Below are positions 21,081-32,770 of a stretch of DNA of 64,000 nucleotides, piece after piece. Source of the DNA: Epiperipatus broadwayi. Taxonomy: Eukaryota; Onychophora; Udeonychophora; Euonychophora; Peripatidae. The number at the start of each line of letters is the position of its first letter. The first letter of the stretch is position 1. The stretch is taken from contig JAQFVV010006231.1 in the NCBI GenBank assembly GCA_028023455.1, forward strand, positions 9,252,036 to 9,316,035, written 5' to 3'. The position numbers were made by a program, and so were the translations under genes. The notes beneath the pieces are model-generated. The model had not been told where the DNA came from and did no database searches. It worked only from the letters and a program-made list of their open reading frames with translations.

Positions 21081-22494
21081 TCTTTCTACGATCCAGATAA
21101 CAAAAGAAACTACTTTTGGCATATAATGATGATTCTTTATTTTAATAAATGGCACATTGACTGGTAAAACTAAAACTTATCCAGTGCCAAGAAAATATGA
21201 ACAAAGTCCTCCTGGCTCAATTTCCAGAATAATTTGTTTAGGCCATGAAAAGAAATGATGAAAAAAATCAATATTGTTTTATCAACATAATAGGGGTTAT
21301 TCTACTCATTTCATCACATCATACATATAAAGCATTATATTAACAATCTTTAAAGAAAAAATAAACTCCAAAGACTACATATCACAAAAAAGTGTAGAAG
21401 AAAAACTATACAAGCTATAACGATAATTTTTTTAAAAATAATTTCTCATATAATTACAAATTGCTATTTACTTTCCAATTACTTATTGAATCTAGCAGAA
21501 AACCATGATACATATTGTTGTGCAAGAATACTGCTGTTATAAGTAGATTAAAAATTCTTTTTAGAAAAACACCAAGATTAATATATCTCAGTCAAATGAA
21601 GAATCATTCTTCATCAGATAATGAAAATTAACATCTAGATAGCTTGGCCAATAAAATGCATCTTGCCTAAAAAATACTTGGGCCAATATTGGGGAACTAA
21701 ATATTCAAAGAATGTAAGTTTAACTCTATCAAAGCAAAGCAGCTTAATATGTAAAGTTTTATTAAAAAAAAATCCATTAATTAAACTTGTTACAATGTAT
21801 ATCTATCTGTAAAAATAATTCTCATATTGTACAAATGAGGTATCACTATTTATTTTCTGAAAAAATTACTATTTAAGGTATGAAAAGCATTAGCTGCATG
21901 TTCTACAATCTAATTAAATATTTATTTAGAGTCTCCATTTTCTCAACTGATCTTATGATGGAGAACTTAATACATATAAATAAAAACAGATTTTATATAG
22001 CTCATTGTAGTGCTGAAGTCTCTCAAGTATTTATCTATAGAGAAACTCGAAAAAAGAGGATATTAAAGGGTAGTCAAAGGCAGAGCACTGAGAATAACTA
22101 GACATTTATTTATTGACCAATGATGGGATAAATAATTGAGATAGTTAACTGAAAATTTTTTTTATGTTTACTTAGAATCTAAAAAATGATCTAAAGTTTC
22201 GCTGGGATTCAAACTCTAGGTAATGAGAATAGCTGGGATGAAAGTTAAAAATTGCACTAACATAAATAAATTTATTTAAATAAAGTTTGAACTAAAAAAA
22301 AAAGATGTATTCTATAACAATCTAAGCAACTGATAGTCAGACTATCAAACCAATCAAATCTGAATAGAAATTAAAGACAGCTACTGACCAATAACTTGCA
22401 AAAATAAGTATCATACTAAATATTAATTTCACAATAAAAAAAATACATCTAAAATAATCTAGAAGAGAATATGTGCTTTTAGCAGTTCTAATCC
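21081..22494 (-). other. large intron, no gene seen
   Basis: AT-rich sequence. The frames at 21880-22101 and 22337-22552 carry no recognisable domain; the latter overlaps the following repeat. Confidence 0.45.
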
Positions 22495-22715
22495 TTAAAC
22501 AGGCAAAACTCTCCACACAGTAGTGCCACCTTGTGCCAATTAGAGTAATCAATGGATGCCAGAAGGCTTGTGCATAAAATCCCCATCTAGTGTCTACTCA
22601 TCCAATATCCCCAGATTAATTTTTAGCTTGTGGCCTTTGTCAGTGAGGAGTCTTGGATAACAGTTATGTGCTAGCATAAGAGATGGTGATTATGTGATGT
22701 TTAGCAGTTCTAATT
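22495..22715 (-). mobile_element. family A copy with decayed hammerhead motif
   Basis: In reverse orientation this copy holds the leader phrase (TGTGCTAGCATAAGAGATGG side), then the hammerhead region on the minus strand (about 22590-22660), then the CTTCTGGCATCC and GCACTACTG-like block ending at AAAACTCTCC (22507). Stem I pairs ATCCAA/TTGGAT and TCCTCA/TGGGGA are preserved. The catalytic bases are not: CUGACAA replaces CUGAUGA and the GAAAC box is AAAAT. It has a single arm and is not a full palindrome. Confidence 0.75.
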
Positions 22716-24067
22716 CTCCAACTAGATTAGTTTAAAAATCTTATTTGATTATCTCAAGTTAAGTGGAAGATAATAAGGAGTTAAAAAAGAAACACAGTAT
22801 GTATAATAAAATATGCCATAATATATTAAAAATAGGATTTGAACATTAATACCTTTTCTGGGTTATACTTACATAAAAAAAAAAGGCAAAATATGATCAC
22901 TTTAATAAAATTTTGTTCCTTAGTATTCTGTTGCTCTACAAACATTAAAACCAATTATATTTTTTTTTTCGTAATATTGCACTGTTATTTTTGCATCTTC
23001 TATTAGTTTTTTAAATTCAAAATCTTTATTTGATTACTGTATTCATTGTTTCCCACTGTTTTTAATGACTATGCAATCTTAAATGGTTCTTTTTGAGATT
23101 CCCTGGATTCTAGAATAATCTGAAACTAAGATAAAAGTTTAACTTTAACATAAGCAGTGCAACTAAGCAACTGAAATGAAAATACCATTTCCTACAGCTT
23201 TAATACTGCAGGACTATTTCCATCTCAACTATTTATGAGTAATATCTTTTCCACAGAAACAAGTTATATTCCTTGAAAATGTAATACATCTCTTTAATAT
23301 TTATAAAATTAGCTATTGTATCTACTATAATTTTGACTGCCAATATTTTATAATTAGTGTTGCTTCATTATTTTTTATGTTATGACTTGAAGGCCCTTAG
23401 CCAAATAATGTGAAAATTCATGTCTTTGATTAATATAAAGACATTTTATCAGCATATACTGAAACATACAGAAGTCACATAGATTATTAAGATCTGTGAC
23501 ATATAACCATAAATGTACGTCTTCTCTTTCAACATTTTCAACTCAGAGGTGTGTTGAAAAATTTGTAATAATTGGTTTTTCTCTGTGTATGAATATATAT
23601 AGATTATATTAAATCGAAGATTCTCACAGGCTACAGATATAAATGAAATATCAGGGTACATCTATGTATAACTTATATATATATTAAGTTTATATATTTT
23701 ATATTATAGATTGTATTAACAAATGTGATATGTACAAATTACCTTCTATTTGGAAGAATTTTTTTAAAAAACTCATTAATCTAAATAATTTCTTATAATT
23801 ATTATTCATTTTCTATTAATAGAATGTTCATTATTATTATACATCAGGGTTTACAGTTGTAGTTTTATATTGGACTATTTCCATCATCTAATATATGTAT
23901 CGAACACCACCATCACAAACCTTCAGGAAAATACAGTGTTTATAGTGCCTCTACAATTATTTTACAATATTTATTACCCAGTTGATAACCAGTGTAATCT
24001 GATCAAATTGTTAGTTTATATATTTATATTTTTTTCAATAAATTATACACAGATGTACTCGGATAAT
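22716..24067 (-). other. large intron, no gene seen
   Basis: AT-rich sequence. The frame 23449-23661 is low-complexity and has no recognisable domain. Confidence 0.45.
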
Positions 24068-24079
24068 ATTTCATCTATA

Positions 24080-24244
24080 CAATTTATCCAAACCACTTCA
24101 AACACTTTTTAGCAAAACTTTTTATTTGTACATATACATATACCTACGTTTCGGCTGAACTGCAGTTTTCTTCAGAGCCAGTGTTTGAAGTGGTTTGGAT
24201 AAATTGTATTTATAGGATATTACAGCAAAATTAAAAAAAGTGTG
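24080..24244 (-). mobile_element. small foldback with 12-bp target duplication
   Basis: The insertion is bounded by ATTTCATCTATA at 24068-24079 and 24245-24256. Inside, perfect 30-bp arms (24077-24106 and 24180-24209, overlapping the left duplication by 3 nt) enclose a 73-nt centre, and a leader of about 35 nt lies on the right. On the minus strand the centre reads GGCTCTGAAGA...GAAACGTAGG. That phrase recalls the ends of Penelope-like elements and the hammerhead core, with CTGAAGA at 24169-24175 and GAAAC at 24148-24152. There is no coding sequence. Confidence 0.75.
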
Positions 24245-24256
24245 ATTTCATCTATA

Positions 24257-27200
24257 TATGTAAACTATAAGTATACATTGTAAAGTTTTACAATTAACAA
24301 ACAGCTCACTAAAAAACAACAATAAAAAATATGCATTTATATATTTGTTGTAAAATATAATATGGTACTTTAAATCTCTTGATAAAGTTTAGTGTTATGA
24401 TTTATTGTGTGAAGCAATGATTCTCAATAATTTGAAATATACACATTTTGATCAATAATAAAACGTTAATTTGACTGCTATTATTCAATGACAATGAAGT
24501 AAAAAGGATCATAATCTATTTTTTCTTCTCAATACATTTAACATCATTATCACTGTCATGTGGTCTATTATTAAATTTTTTTACTTTTTTTTTTTTTACT
24601 CTTATGCTAATTATTAAAATGAAAATTCTTACACTATCAGCACCAGTAATGCAATAGTATGAAGATATTTATATTTTTAGCTTTTTGAAAAAAAACATTA
24701 TTAACTATAAAATCCTGACAATTTCTCCTATCTACTTTATGTTCTGAAAAGTCAATCAAATGTTTACTATACATACATAATGTTTTATCAAGTTGTTCAA
24801 TGGCAATGAATATGTTAACAATAAATCAAATTTAATGATTAAATGTTTTCATTATTATTATTGGCTTCTACAAGCCTCAAATTAATTTTTAGGAATAAAT
24901 TACCATACTACAATTTACAATCACTGGCAATTTGCACAATGAAGCTACAATTAATTTACATAAACAATCTCAATAAAATAGGTAATATAATTTAAATAAT
25001 AAGCTCATATAATTGTAATTTTCAATGAACATAAGTGTATTAAAATATATTTCAAAAATTTAATTAATAGGTTTATAAAGCCAAATAAGTTTTCTCCAGA
25101 ACACACTATATATATATTTCTTTTATCACGACAAGCTATATTTCATGGACTATCATATCTTCTCATTTGATGCTTTCTATTGTATTCTTATTTATAATTT
25201 ATATTATTGTTTAATTTATTATCTTTATTCATTTTTATTAAAACACTTGTTTTTCTTTAATTTACTTACTGCTCTTTCTTCATTTACCAGTTTTAAAGTA
25301 ATGTTTATTGAATATACCAAAAAACAAACAAATCCCAAATTATATAAACGTATGGCAATTTTATCTAGAATACATTATTTCTTACAATATTAAAATACAG
25401 AGCTTAATAAATATTATAATATATAAAGAAATTAATATATACAATTTGTAAGAGAATACAAGAGAAACAACAACATTAAAAACAAACAAAGGGTTATATC
25501 TTTTTTTCTCTTGCTACATGCCTTTTTTCCATACATATATACAAAAGAACAAAGAATTCATTTAAAAATATATTAAGAATTAATGCAAGAAATGAAAAAA
25601 AAAGTTACATATTACAGTACAGGAAATGAATGAGACTTGTTCTTAAAATGGACAATGAGAAATGTCTAAACCAGAAACGACATCTATAAACCAAAAACAT
25701 ATGTCATAAATATGCTCGTTTATATTAAATTCGATTTAAATCTATTTTAAATAATTTTCAAATTATGACTGAAATAATTGTACATAATTGCATTCATTTT
25801 TAAAATACTTCATATCCCTTCATAACAGAATTTTAGTTAATGACATACACTGGATCAAAAAACGATTCCTTTTATAAAATATAGACTTAATCTTGATTTC
25901 TTATACAAATATATAAACTTGACCTTATTATCAATTCAATAATCAGACAAGTATTTACATATTCCCATCTGTAAATATAAAATTTAAAGAATAATATTTT
26001 AAAATAAATAATTCAAACAGGAATTTTCTTGAAGTTCGTTTATATTTAATTTATGAATGATTTATTAGTCAGCAGAATAGAATCCGCAATTGTTTTTGAA
26101 TTTTAAAAGTTCAAAACATGTTTAACATTTATGGACAACAATAATCTTTATATATATAAAAATCAAATTAAGATAAATCCTTCCTACGAGAGATCACAAC
26201 AATGAACAGAATTATAATCATTATATAAAGGTATTAAAAAGATTTCCCTTACATAACAAAAACACATTTTCAAAAGTCATGTCATAAAAAACTGCAACTG
26301 ATTAATTGAATATTATTTTTAATAAGCAAGCTGTCGAAACTTGTAATAATTTTTTTTAAAAAAAAAGAGCAGAAGATTTTAAAATATCTCATAAAATAGT
26401 GACTTAAGAGGATGTTTTAAAAAAAGCAAATTGATATGATTACCAATTCTTTTTTTTTTAAACATGTTAAATAAAAACAGTTGGAAAGGTCTTGTGGTAC
26501 TGAGGTAACCCATCTGTCTGTCATCAATTCTGAACTGAAAAAACTTTACGTTTTTTGTTTAACCTTTTTAAACTGGTAGCTGATCCACAACCAACCCAGC
26601 TAATCATTCAATATTGGTTGGTAAATGGGTATCTAAATACTTTCAGCAAGGATGGAAAACTGCTTAAGCCATCACCATCCAGCAGTTGACTTGATGAATA
26701 CTGCCTTCTTCTTCATTGATTTCTATATGAAAGGCTGATCAGAAAACTTTAACACTGCAGTGGATTATTTATAAAAAGAGAGATGGTTTTATATAACAAA
26801 CAAAATATTGTATACCTTTCTCTTATTATTTCTAATATCTGCATTAAAAGTATTTTCATTCTATTTACTCTTGAACTACCCAATTCATGATTGAGTATTC
26901 TAATAGATAGTAGTCTTACATCTAAATTACCAGAATAGTTTTGGACATTAGCCTTCTTTAGTCAGAAGCATTGAATGTGTGGAAACAAATTAGATGCTTA
27001 CCACTGAACAGAGACAATAGCCAGAAACTAGCCTGGGAATTGGGATACAAGATTACCATCTCTCCATTGTTTAGTCAAGATTGATAATACATGAAATTAA
27101 GCAAATACTACATTCTATACCTAATTCAAATCAATTGTTAATAATAAAATATTAAATTTTACACTCTAGCAATTCATTAGTAATTAAAAAAAAAGCTTTC

Positions 27201-28163
27201 TATTTGGAAATATTTCAAATAATGTTTACTGAATTGTTGGGAATAGAGAACAATGCTTCACTATTTGTTATGATTATAAGTAAAACTATTTTGTACAAGC
27301 AACATCAGAGAAAGCTTAAGCATTTGTTAAGGATTTTAATTTTGATATAAGTTTAAATTTAATTATTAAAATTATAATTTCCAATATGCACGAGACTCCA
27401 AATATGATGAAGTATTATTTTATTAAACATAGCATTTTTATGTCAATATCTAATCTGAATCTATTGCAATACTTTAATGAAGCAAATGGATGTCTATAGC
27501 AAGTGCACATTTGCAATTAAATTATTGTAAAATGTTTATATAAGCTTACAGTCATCAAACCAAAATCATCTAGTTAAAATAATACTTTTTTTCCCCCCAT
27601 TAAAAATACAAACTAAACTTAAAGCCCATAAGACTACATTAAATGTCTGCTCAGTTCAGAAACATGTTTAGCTGAAATAATATCAGATAATATATAAGTG
27701 ATGCTAATATGTAGTTATAATGTAATAGTTATGTAATTAATTAACATGTTTATAAATATGAAAAATACTAAATTTATTAAGATAATATGCTCAACAATAC
27801 ATCTGCCTTTGCATATATTTTTCATACTTATCCTATGTAGTAGTACCTCACAATAATGACTTTTTACTAAAGTAGTGATTCATTGAGATGGTGCATGCCT
27901 GTGTGTTTAATATTTTTTAGTATATTTAGTATTGTAGTAAATAGAGTCGATGCTAGATTTGCAAAATAACTGTTAATATCCATTATAAACAAAAAAAAGG
28001 CAAAATAAATATACTGCATAATAGCATGAATAGAAAATAAAAATAGATAAATATTAAATTTTATTTGAAATAAGTTTATTCACAAAGTTTCATTTTCTTG
28101 ATTTCATATTTAGACACAATTTTCGTCCTAAAAAATAATTTAATGTACACAACATTTTCAATA
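24257..28163 (-). other. large intron, no gene seen
   Basis: Nearly 4 kb of AT-rich sequence. The portion 26480-26750 is less AT-rich (GGTAACCCATCTGTCTGTCA, CCATCACCATCCAGCAGTTG) and may be a decayed repeat. At about 27010-27030 is a scrap of family A (GCCAGAAACTAGCCTGGGAA). The frames at 23870-24112 and 25145-25393 are noise. Confidence 0.45.
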
Positions 28164-28345
28164 GCTATTAATAAGTCAATTATTTTATATAGCACAATGT
28201 TTTTTATAAACAATAATATTTAAACAGCATTAAACTGTTGCACATGCACTTTGGATTTTAAATATAAAATGAATGAATACTAACCACATGATAAAGTCTT
28301 TAGAAAAGATATAATGGCCATCTATCTTTTCGAACCCAAACACAA
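28164..28345. repeat. family B copy (single arm)
   Basis: GTCAATTATTTTATATAGCA through TGTTGCACATGCACTTTGGA and ATAAAATGAATGAATAC matches the left half of the foldback at 35300-35530. It then continues GATAAAGTCTTTAGAAAAGA with an AAAAGATA...TATCTTTT hairpin, which is also present at 53125-53155. It carries no inverted second arm. It shows what the family looks like before snap-back. Confidence 0.65.
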
Positions 28346-29154
28346 AGTTTATATGTCTCTCTAATGAAATATTAGTTAAATTGATTACTGGTAGTGGCAC
28401 ACTTTCATTCACAGACTAAATATTGTTGTTTGTAAGCCTTTAAATTGGTTCATAAAAATTCAATATTAATAAGTAAATACAAAAAAACAACAACCCAAAC
28501 TAAAATGCTTATTATAATTAGTGTCAACAATTTAATATATTTTATTATTTATTAAATATGATACATTTAGGGTAGAATGTTTTGGAAGCAGCACTCTCAT
28601 TGTTTAGCATATTCATCTTGGTTTAAAATAATTAAACTAAGTGAGAAAATACATTCTATGATTGACATAAGTAGTAAGTGACTTCCCAACAGAAGCATCA
28701 TGAACAATAAAAACAAGTTTCTAAAAAAAGTTAAAAGTGCTATTCCTCTGAAGTGTAATAGTGTTATTGTGAAATTATAAAAAATTTAATACTAAGGATT
28801 AAAGATCAAATCAACCACAAAGTTACTTTAAGCCAAGTCATCATCCATTCAAAGAGGATAGAGTTTTAACAACAGTTATACACAAGCATAAGGTGGTGGT
28901 CATGTGATGTTTATTGAGTTCAAAGTCACTGACAAAAATTTCAGAGCTAGTTTTTTGAATTTAAAAAAAACAAAGAAGAAAGTTCATAACATAATAATTC
29001 AGATTGAATCTGCCAGAACCAAATGGTATTCATTATTATTTTTTTCTTTAAAAAAAAGTATTACATATAATAAATAACTATATTAAAAATAATATAATAC
29101 TATTATTAATACATTGTACAGGCTTAAACCTGCATTTATATATGTAATATAAGC
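28346..29154 (-). other. large intron with a family A leader scrap
   Basis: CATAAGGTGGTGGTCATGTG ATGTTTA at about 28887-28912 resembles the family A leader. The rest is AT-rich and featureless. Confidence 0.4.
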
Positions 29155-29213
29155 GGGATTCGAACTCAGACTTTAGTAGTAGTGGGTCGTGTGAAAGTCC
29201 GAGTTCGAATCCC
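29155..29213. repeat. paired tRNA-like B boxes in inverted repeat
   Basis: GGGATTCGAACTCAGACTTT (29155-29174) and its near-perfect reverse complement (29194-29213) surround 19 nt. Each carries GTTCGAATCCC, the RNA polymerase III B-box core of tRNA-derived SINEs. The same 3' tail (AGTC-GAGTTC-AATCCC then TATAATA-A) is diverged at 50990, 54620 and 55060. This looks like a very short snap-back of a SINE tail. Confidence 0.6.
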
Positions 29214-29689
29214 ACATATAATACTATTATTATAAATTTTGATATAAATATTAAAATAATTATGTTTATAAAATATGAATATGTTAAAAATATTCTAGGC
29301 TCACCAGTTACAATAATAATAACAACAACATGTGATTTGTACATTTGCCAGTGGGGGAAAAATCCAATTCAATTAATGTTCCATTTTATTAATAATGTAA
29401 GACACAAACAACTACTACTGTAGAAAGAAAATTATGATTATCTTAAAAAATTGATAGAAGTTTTAACAGTTTTCTTCTCTTTAAAAATAAAAATCTTAAA
29501 AGAGTTACCTCAAAAGCAAATGACTTAAAAACGCATAAAATATGCATCAGACATAAAAGCTGCTCTTGCTATGTATGACTGATATGCCATAGTAAAAATA
29601 AATTATATTTAAATTTGAAAACCTTATTACGCTTTCCTGAAATATGTAAAATCATTTGAAAATAATTTACTTATGTTAAAAATTGCTGC
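29214..29689 (-). other. large intron, no gene seen
   Basis: AT-rich sequence without recognisable features. Confidence 0.45.
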
Positions 29690-30970
29690 CAAGCTGTATA
29701 ATAAATGCCTTAATGATAGAGATGTACCAGATGGTTAGAAGAATGTAGTGGTAATATTGATATTTAAAAAAAGATGAAAAAGAAACTATTAGAAATTACA
29801 GACCTACCATACCGATCTTTTATCAGTTCTATATAAAATATTTACTAAGATTCTTACAAGTCATCTTCAATGAACACTAAACTCGAATCAATCAAAAAAA
29901 AGAAAAAGTTAGATTTAAAAGTAATTTAAGCACAGTGGATCACATCCAAGCATTATGAGAAGTTATAGAAAAGTCCAATAAATATGATTGGCCATTATGA
30001 TTTAAATTATAGTTTATAATGAGGGATTTGAATGTATAAGCATTCTGCAGAGATTAAAGCTTTGTGTCATCAAGTTATAGAATCTGAATATCATCATATT
30101 CAAAAGAATATTTAACACTGTAAAATGTGTACAAAAAAGTGATTCTATGTCTCCAAAATTTTTTGCTGTAGTTTTAAGAGAAGTATTTTATGGACTAAAA
30201 TGGAAATCTGAGGGAATTAAAAAAACAAACAGATTATTTCAAACATCTAGATTTTGCAGATATGCAGTTATTGTTGCAGTAATGATTGCAAGAATTATCA
30301 AGTAAAAGAAAGAAAAAAGAACTAAAGAAAAATGCTAAAGAGACTAATACAATGTTCTTTTATAACACAGTAAGATTGATCATCATAAATTACTAACATT
30401 TAACAGCTACAATACCTTGATTAGATTATTAATATAAATGAAAACATAATGGATGAAATTAATCATAGAACTAAACTAAATAAAATGCTTTTAGTTGAAA
30501 CAACCTAATATTAAAATATACATCTATGAATAAAAAAAGGGGTTTAAATAGAAGTGTTTTACTAGTTCTTACATTTAGACCAGAGATTTGATTACTTAAT
30601 AGTAAAAGCAATACAATGATGTACAGAGAGATGCATTTTGAGAATAACAAGAAGAGAAATACATGGGTGAGAGAATAAAAGATATCACTGAAAGAATAAA
30701 GATGCTAAAATAGAGCTGGGCTGGGTATATTATTAGAAAAATAACACTAGATAGACAATTAAAGTCTCAAACTGGATCCTAAGAGATGACAAAAGAGAAC
30801 AAATATAAAATAAAAAAGTCTATTGGGGTCATGTGGAAAAGCCATGAATGAAAGAGACTAGATTAAATTTGAAGAGAGACTTTTATCTTATAATAGATTG
30901 ATAATGGTTAAAAATGATGTTAATGCTAACACAAGCTGGAGAAATTTTAAAAAAGTAAATCAATTAATAA
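29690..30970 (+). mobile_element. RTE-like LINE remnant, RT domain
   Basis: Read through many stops and shifts, the plus strand gives, in order, CLNDRDVPDGWKNVVVILIF, KK-D...RNYRP near 29790, a ...IFTKIL line near 29850, VRFKSNLSTVDHIQALREVI near 29905-29970, KSDSMSPKFFAVVLREVF near 30135-30190, and a C-terminal RCILRITRREIHGERIKDIT region near 30628-30690 followed by SWAGYI-like sequence. This is the order of fingers, palm and post-RT region in RTE-clade elements. The FADD catalytic box is not recognisable. It is long dead. Confidence 0.75.
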
Positions 30971-31109
30971 ATTTTGCTTGATTTTTTAATATATTATTAG
31001 ATCTTTGCACATTTTTATTATTCATATAATGATGTTGCTACTGTCGACCTACAAGCTGGTCATTTTTTAAATTAAAATTTAGCACAATTCTGAGATAGAA
31101 TTAATTCAT

Positions 31110-31570
31110 AATAATCACAAATATAAAGCTCTAGAATAATCTATCACCTATAATTTTTTCACATTTCTCCAGGACAAATTCACTATTGTAATGATGGATA
31201 TCCATTCATCTCATTGTTGATTTTTCTTTTCTTAAATTTTACTGTGAGCATTTTCAAATATTTATTTTTCTAATGAATTAAATTTGCTTATAACCATATT
31301 AAAATAAGATAATTTTGATATGGTCATTCATGCTTTAAGAGAAAATTGTAGATCTAATGTAATTAAGAATCCAAAATCAGTTACTTGATTTACTGCCCAC
31401 AGTTTTCTCAAAGAATCTCACTAATATCACAGTTCAAAAGCATCCATATTTCAACATTCAATTTTTAAAAAATATCAAATCTTAAAGAATTCTGATTATA
31501 GTTCTTAAATATATCCTTATAGTTAAAGATTTTTTCCAAACCTTCATTGTAACTCAGTCCAGTATTTATA
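31110..31570 (-). mobile_element. second LINE remnant, opposite orientation
   Basis: On the minus strand, fragments resembling the post-RT part of RTE/CR1-like elements can be read: a short MWMLLNCDISEIL-like line near 31440, a LKHEW-like line near 31335, and FVLEKCEKIIGDR near 31160. The last corresponds to the usual S-L-E-C-I-DR-W segment. It is strongly decayed, and I rely on order more than on identity. It lies tail-to-tail with the LINE at 29690-30970. Confidence 0.4.
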
Positions 31571-32385
31571 TATGATTAATCTATTGACTAATTAATAGTT
31601 TAATAATAATGATTAATACAAGAAAACAAAAATGGTTGGTAATTTGTCATTGCCATTAGCTACTGTCCCATGTTATCATAACATTCTTCATATTTACTCA
31701 TAATCCTATCTCATTCTGTTATTTTCCTAATAAATGTCTTCAGATCTTCTCTACTTTTAGCTATTTATGTGATGCTATAAGTTGTTCACTAATCCTCTAT
31801 TATCATTTATTTTTATTCAATTGGTCTTCCTTCATTACATATTCAGAATGTAAGTATTCATCAATAGGCATCACTGATTAGTCTTTTTGCTATATGAAGA
31901 ATTGTTCTTAAAACTTACTTAACAATAAAGATTTCTAATAAGAAAAAAAAAAAAAATTAAAATTACAAATATATATAATAAACAATCAATTTATAATTGC
32001 ATCAATATTTCAATGTTTTTTTTATTAACTAAGCATATATCATTGAGTGACTGATTATAATTAAACTTTGCTATTAAAAAAAAATTGAAGTTTGAGCAAT
32101 GGAAATAACAGTTAGAGCCATGAACTATGAACTTGAACATCTGCCATTCTACCAGGCAGGGCAACTTTGTTATGCAAGAAAACAATAACAACACATGTTG
32201 GGAAAAATTTATATGCATACACAATTTTATATGTGAATAAAAATACTTATCAGATTAAGGGAAAAATTGTTTTAATTGCAATAGTTTTCTGACAAAAATA
32301 TGACATTTATATATCTTAATAGACATTCTTTAGGTAATACTCTTCATTATTAGCAATATTTTAAAATCAGAATACTAGTTTCTAC
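31571..32385 (-). other. large intron, no gene seen
   Basis: AT-rich sequence. The frame at 31991-32224 has no domain. Confidence 0.4.
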
Positions 32386-32770
32386 AGCAAACCGTCTCTA
32401 AACTTTTATGACTGTGAACCTCTCTCCGAGTAATGACAAATATAATTTATTCGGCAATAAAAATGATACAGCTAATATTAATAAATTGATTTTAAAAGGC
32501 AGTAGAATAATCAATAAATCAAACATGAACGTCATATAAACTATCAATTACAACTGGATTTATAAAGACAGTAAAATATGATAAATAGCATTAAAAAAAA
32601 GTGCGTGTAAATTTGGAAAAAAATAAAACTATAATATTTTTTTTTGTGTGATTTATATACGATATAAAAATGAATTAATTTGTAAAAACACTGAATTTTC
32701 AAAAGTTTGTGTATTTTTCAGAATGTCTTTTGCACTCCTGAGAAAGTTAATTATACTATTTTAGAAGCAA
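32386..32770. mobile_element. possible decayed hAT MITE
   Basis: The left side reads CAAACCGTCTCTAAACTTTT ATGACTGTGAACC, similar in style to hAT ends (CAG-GNTTC-CAAAC). The right side (about 32725-32755) has TTTTGCACTCCTGAGAAAGT. I see no clean inverted repeats or 8-bp duplication. The call rests on style only. Confidence 0.25.
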
